From Rubrolithibacter danxiaensis (GTDB taxonomy: Bacteria > Bacteroidota > Bacteroidia > Sphingobacteriales > Sphingobacteriaceae), in the NCBI RefSeq assembly GCF_047272945.1, contig NZ_JBKOPS010000017.1, positions 1-54,527 on the forward strand: 54,527 bases of DNA, written 5' to 3'. A model generated the notes under the pieces. It was not told the DNA's origin. It worked only from the letters and a program-made list of their open reading frames with translations, and did not search any database. The translations under genes were made by a program, and so were the position numbers. This document shows, in pieces, positions 51,888 through 54,527 of this stretch (within the stretch, counting starts at the first letter, position 1; the number at the start of each line of letters is the position of its first letter).

Positions 51888-52376
51888 ATGTACTCTATTA
51901 ATTCTTATCTGGCTGAAAAATTAGAAAATGTTGTAAATGGTGATCCCTGGTATGGAACGGCAGTAACAAAGATCTTGGACCAGGTTTCGGAGTTAAGTAT
52001 TCACAATAGACCTGATAATGCGCATTCTGTTGCCGAAATTTTGCTGCATATGGTTGCTTGGACGGAAGAGGTGAACGAAAGATTGCAGGGCGGAAAAGTA
52101 AAAGTACCGTCACGAGGGGATTGGCCCGATCCTGCAGGAATAGAATGGATGGTATTAAAAGACCTTTTTAGTAAAATTCATTATGAATTGAAAGAACAGA
52201 TTTTGAATTTCCCGAAGGAAAAATGGGAGGATTATGTTGATGAGGAACGTATTCCTGCTTTGGGTTCTGGTACTTCTTTCAAAGAAACTGTTGAAGGATT
52301 AATACATCACCATATTTATCATATTGGCCAGATAGCTATATTAAATAAACAATTTTCTTCAAAAGAGGTCTTATAA
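51888..52376 (+). CDS. DinB-family protein
   Basis: 162 residues forming a four-helix bundle. Three metal-ligand histidines are placed as in the DinB/YfiT fold: the His of AHSVAEILLHMVAWTEEVNE (helix 2), and the pair in ETVEGLIHHHIYHIGQIAIL (helix 4). These proteins are probably metal-dependent transferases acting with thiols such as bacillithiol, but the substrate is unknown. It follows the FAD enzyme gene by four bases and precedes the CoA-binding gene by two. Confidence 0.88.
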   Translation: MYSINSYLAEKLENVVNGDPWYGTAVTKILDQVSELSIHNRPDNAHSVAEILLHMVAWTEEVNERLQGGKVKVPSRGDWPDPAGIEWMVLKDLFSKIHYELKEQILNFPKEKWEDYVDEERIPALGSGTSFKETVEGLIHHHIYHIGQIAILNKQFSSKEVL

Positions 52377-52378
52377 AT

Positions 52379-52738
52379 ATGAAACGTACACTTGTACTTG
52401 GTGCAACACCTAATCCGGGACGATATGCTTATCTGGCATCAAACAGACTTGTTCATGCCGGGCATGAAATTGTAAACGTAGGTTTAAAAAAGGGAGAAGT
52501 AGCGGGAGTTCCTATTGAAAAACCTGAAATTATTCATAAGGATATTGATACGATTACTTTATATGTAGGTCCGCAGAATCAGAAAGTCCTGTATGATTAT
52601 ATTCTAAATACTAACCCCAGAAGGATTATTTTCAATCCGGGCGCAGAAAATCCGGAACTTGAAGAGCTTGCCCGGCAAAAAGGGATTGAAACAATAGAGG
52701 CATGTACGCTGGTACTTCTTTCTATCGGTAATTTCTAA
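52379..52738 (+). CDS. CoA-binding domain protein (YccU-like)
   Basis: 119 residues of a single Rossmann CoA-binding domain: LVLGATPNPGRYAYLASNRL at the N-terminus, GHEIVNVGLKKGEV, then NPRRIIFNPGAENPELEELA and a C-terminal IEACTLVLLSIG. These small proteins bind CoA or acyl-CoA as regulators or scaffolds; the target is unknown. It is the last gene of a three-gene run with a flavoprotein and a DinB protein and ends two bases before the convergent methyltransferase gene. Confidence 0.92.
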   Translation: MKRTLVLGATPNPGRYAYLASNRLVHAGHEIVNVGLKKGEVAGVPIEKPEIIHKDIDTITLYVGPQNQKVLYDYILNTNPRRIIFNPGAENPELEELARQKGIETIEACTLVLLSIGNF

Positions 52739-52740
52739 TC

Positions 52741-54099
52741 TTAAAACTCTTTTAAAATTCTCATTTCTTTCGGATAATAATTGTTAATCCTGTTTGGGAG
52801 TATTTTAGCCCACCCCAATCCAAAGTTATTAGTGCACATTAATCCCCAGCCTTTATCCGCCGATTCAATTTTCAGCTCATCTCTTCTTAAATAAGATAAA
52901 GCTTGCGGATTTGAAAGCTCTATTCTTTGTACAGCTGGACTTAAAATAAGGCTTAATGCCAGTTCATGATCCGGTATGAGCTCTTTTCCTGCAATTCTTC
53001 CGGCAAATACACCCGACTTTTTTAAATATAATTTTGATTGAAGTTCCTGGATATCGCTTTCGTGATTTTTATTAATGATAGAATAACCGTCTTTAACTGG
53101 AATAAGAGCAGTATTATCGCCATTAATCCAACCATTAATAATCTCAGCATCAGTGCCTTTAATCTTTAAAGTCTTAAAACGATTGTTTTGCGAAGAATAA
53201 TTCCCTTCATTTTTTCTGAAGCAACTTATAAAAAAACCTTCTCCTTTTACTTTTTGCGGGTAGAAACGGTATCCATAACACTTATGTTTCTCAGAAACAG
53301 TTTCTACAATTTCCCATTCTTTGTTTATCGGAACCTGAATGCTTGTTAAGTCAAAAGTATCACAAATCCAATCTGCTATTTCTTCATTTTCTTTATAGGA
53401 ATAAGAACAGGTAGAATAAATAAGTATTCCGTCTTTTTTTAAAGTGGATAAAGAATCAGCTAAAATACGCTGCTGGCGCTGGCTGCACAGCTCTACATTG
53501 TTTTCTGACCAATGATCAATTGCCGCAGGATCTTTCCTGAACATTCCCGATCCTGAACATGGAGCATCAATTACAAGCAAATCAAAGAAATCTGCGAGCC
53601 GGGAAAAATCTTTCGGATCATTATTGGTAACAACGGTATTTATTGGCCCCCATTTAGTAAGATTATCTGACAGCACCGGGACTCTGCTTTTTATTATTTC
53701 ATTAGAAACCAATAAACTGCTATTGGATAGAATGGATGATAGCAGCGTGCTTTTTCCTCCGGGGGCTGCACATAAATCTAATACGCGAATATCAGAATCT
53801 AAGTTTACACTTTGCTTTACCACATATTCTAAAAACATGGAGGAAGCTTCCTGTACATAATAACAACCTGCATGAAATAACGGATCTGAAATAAAAGAAG
53901 GCCTTTGCTCCAGGTATTTTCCAAACTCCGTCCAGGGAACAGAAGGGTAAGTTGTAAATAAATTAATGGGTTTATAAGGATTTAGCCTGATTGAAGTTAC
54001 CTGTTGGGGTGATTCATGTGCTGTAATAAACTCTTTTTCAGAGAACTCTGTCTTTCCCCTTAGTGATTCTAATAATGCTGTGGGAATACTGCTATTCAT
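52741..54099 (-). CDS. RNA m5C methyltransferase, NOP2/RsmF family
   Basis: 452 residues. The SAM domain has VLDLCAAPGGKSTLLSS, FDLLVIDAPCSGSGMFRKDP (motif IV cysteine) and LIYSTCSYSYKENEEIADW (motif VI catalytic Cys in TCSYS). An N-terminal region (TSIRLNPYKP) and a C-terminal RNA-binding domain (about 300-452) follow the YebU/RsmF layout. It likely methylates a cytosine in 16S rRNA or tRNA. It is oriented away from the promoters that end the window. Confidence 0.93.
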   Translation of the reverse strand: MNSSIPTALLESLRGKTEFSEKEFITAHESPQQVTSIRLNPYKPINLFTTYPSVPWTEFGKYLEQRPSFISDPLFHAGCYYVQEASSMFLEYVVKQSVNLDSDIRVLDLCAAPGGKSTLLSSILSNSSLLVSNEIIKSRVPVLSDNLTKWGPINTVVTNNDPKDFSRLADFFDLLVIDAPCSGSGMFRKDPAAIDHWSENNVELCSQRQQRILADSLSTLKKDGILIYSTCSYSYKENEEIADWICDTFDLTSIQVPINKEWEIVETVSEKHKCYGYRFYPQKVKGEGFFISCFRKNEGNYSSQNNRFKTLKIKGTDAEIINGWINGDNTALIPVKDGYSIINKNHESDIQELQSKLYLKKSGVFAGRIAGKELIPDHELALSLILSPAVQRIELSNPQALSYLRRDELKIESADKGWGLMCTNNFGLGWAKILPNRINNYYPKEMRILKEF

Positions 54100-54200
54100 T
54101 TTTCAAAATTATCATAAAAACAGACCAAACCCTGTATTGTAAATTTAATAGCTGTTTTACAGTATGTTAAAGTAAAATGATAAAAACTTCGTTTTATGGC

Positions 54201-54231
54201 TTGCACAGCATTATTTAACTGCCTATCTTTG
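54201..54231 (+). promoter_or_regulatory. Stable-RNA promoter P1
   Basis: TTG (54201-54203), 20 bases, then TATCTTTG (54224-54231). A 6-bp stem (ccgctc with gagcgg, 54236-54256) follows just downstream and ends in a T run (54260-54265), so P1 transcripts may be attenuated at once. Confidence 0.65.
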
Positions 54232-54334
54232 CGTCCCGCTCAGGAAGAAAGAGCGGTAGTTTTTTGAAAAAGAGCAATACAATCGGTCAGGAAATGGCAT
54301 ATAAAAACTGCCAAAAATTTTTTTCAAATAGTAC

Positions 54335-54365
54335 TTGACAGAACGAGAAAAAGGTTGCACTTTTG
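54335..54365 (+). promoter_or_regulatory. Stable-RNA promoter P2
   Basis: TTGACA (54335-54340) with 20 bases from TTG to CACTTTTG (54358-54365), 6 of 8 bases of the -7 box. An A/T-rich tract (aaaaatttttttcaaata) precedes it as a UP-like element. Confidence 0.55.
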
Positions 54366-54471
54366 CACACGCTTTCGCAAGGGGAGCGGGGATTGAAAGA
54401 GAGGTTGAAAAGAGGGATAACAGGGAATAAGAGAAAAGGTTTTGGGTCTTCAAAAAAAAGTTAAAATAAAT

Positions 54472-54502
54472 TTTGGAGAATAGAATAAAGTTTCTACCTT
54501 TG
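54472..54502 (+). promoter_or_regulatory. Stable-RNA promoter P3
   Basis: TTTG (54472-54475), exactly 19 bases, then TACCTTTG (54495-54502), a perfect consensus. The initial transcript begins cagtccc and contains a small hairpin (tccc/ggga). The transcript runs off the window end, and no open frame follows, fitting an rRNA or tRNA operon beyond. The 428 bases from 54100 contain only these promoters. Confidence 0.7.
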
Positions 54503-54527
54503 CAGTCCCAAACGAAAGGGAGCTACG

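Noticed and set aside
1..54527. Prophage, integrative element, toxin-antitoxin or CRISPR system
   Set aside because: No integrase, transposase, phage structural gene, Cas gene or toxin-antitoxin pair was recognised. Gene order is typical of a core chromosome.

Overview
The window is a 54.5 kb piece of a Bacteroidota chromosome, most likely from the Sphingobacteriales or a close relative. The signs are a type IX secretion cargo with a gliding-motility-type C-terminal domain beside a PorP/SprF protein, promoters of the TTG-N19/20-TAnnTTTG type in front of many genes, weak or absent Shine-Dalgarno sequences, a LemA/TPM operon, a DUF4293 protein and a eukaryote-like class Ia ribonucleotide reductase. 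About 50 genes are supported. No transposase, integrase, CRISPR array, rRNA or tRNA gene is visible. The organism assignment is an inference from these features.

Layout. 1-3968: the 3' part of a giant modular surface protein (tandem MBG repeats, YDG, cadherin-like, DUF11 and CHU_C domains) and its PorP/SprF partner. 3973-12600: a polysaccharide deacetylase, a TolC-HlyD efflux pair, gpsA, two small envelope genes sharing a C-terminal motif, a DEAD-box helicase, a DUF4293 protein and truA. 12613-21637: an ABC exporter, a dicarboxylate symporter, sucD, msrB, an RlpA-like lipoprotein, a quinone-oxidoreductase-like enzyme facing a DoxX protein, a YD-repeat-like lipoprotein and a CvpA-CAP fusion. 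21816-25593: a promoter and cobalamin riboswitch controlling nrdB-nrdA, so a B12-independent reductase is probably repressed when B12 is present. 25680-26099: a hotdog thioesterase. 26100-27232: a gene-poor stretch made of two diverged copies of a repeat plus a 32-bp perfect palindrome.

27233-32633 is a compact six-gene carotenoid operon: CrtD-like desaturase, acyltransferase, glycosyltransferase, CruF hydratase, ispH and CrtW ketolase. Together these predict an acylated, glycosylated keto-carotenoid (flexixanthin or salinixanthin type); the early genes crtE, crtB, crtI and the cyclase are not in the window. hemH follows. 33720-40765 is an envelope-sugar block: waaA and an acetyltransferase on the minus strand, then ugd, a UDP-xylose synthase, galE, rfbB and a CpsB-like PHP phosphatase on the plus strand. 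40837-46458 holds a MacB-type permease without its ATPase, an IscA-like protein, a conserved unknown gene, a methylmalonyl-CoA-mutase-type catalytic subunit without a cobalamin domain, and dnaA. 46470-54099 holds a Nudix hydrolase, an unknown protein, two TPM proteins with LemA, an SGNH hydrolase, a COG2509-type flavoprotein, DinB and CoA-binding proteins, and an NOP2/RsmF-type RNA methyltransferase. The last 330 bases carry three tandem strong promoters, as expected in front of a stable-RNA operon just beyond the window.

The most interesting items are the B12 riboswitch with a 31-position peripheral hairpin built from a spacer repeat, the carotenoid decoration operon, the 26-27 kb repeat block, the paired small genes at 8639-9284, and the tandem promoters at the end.
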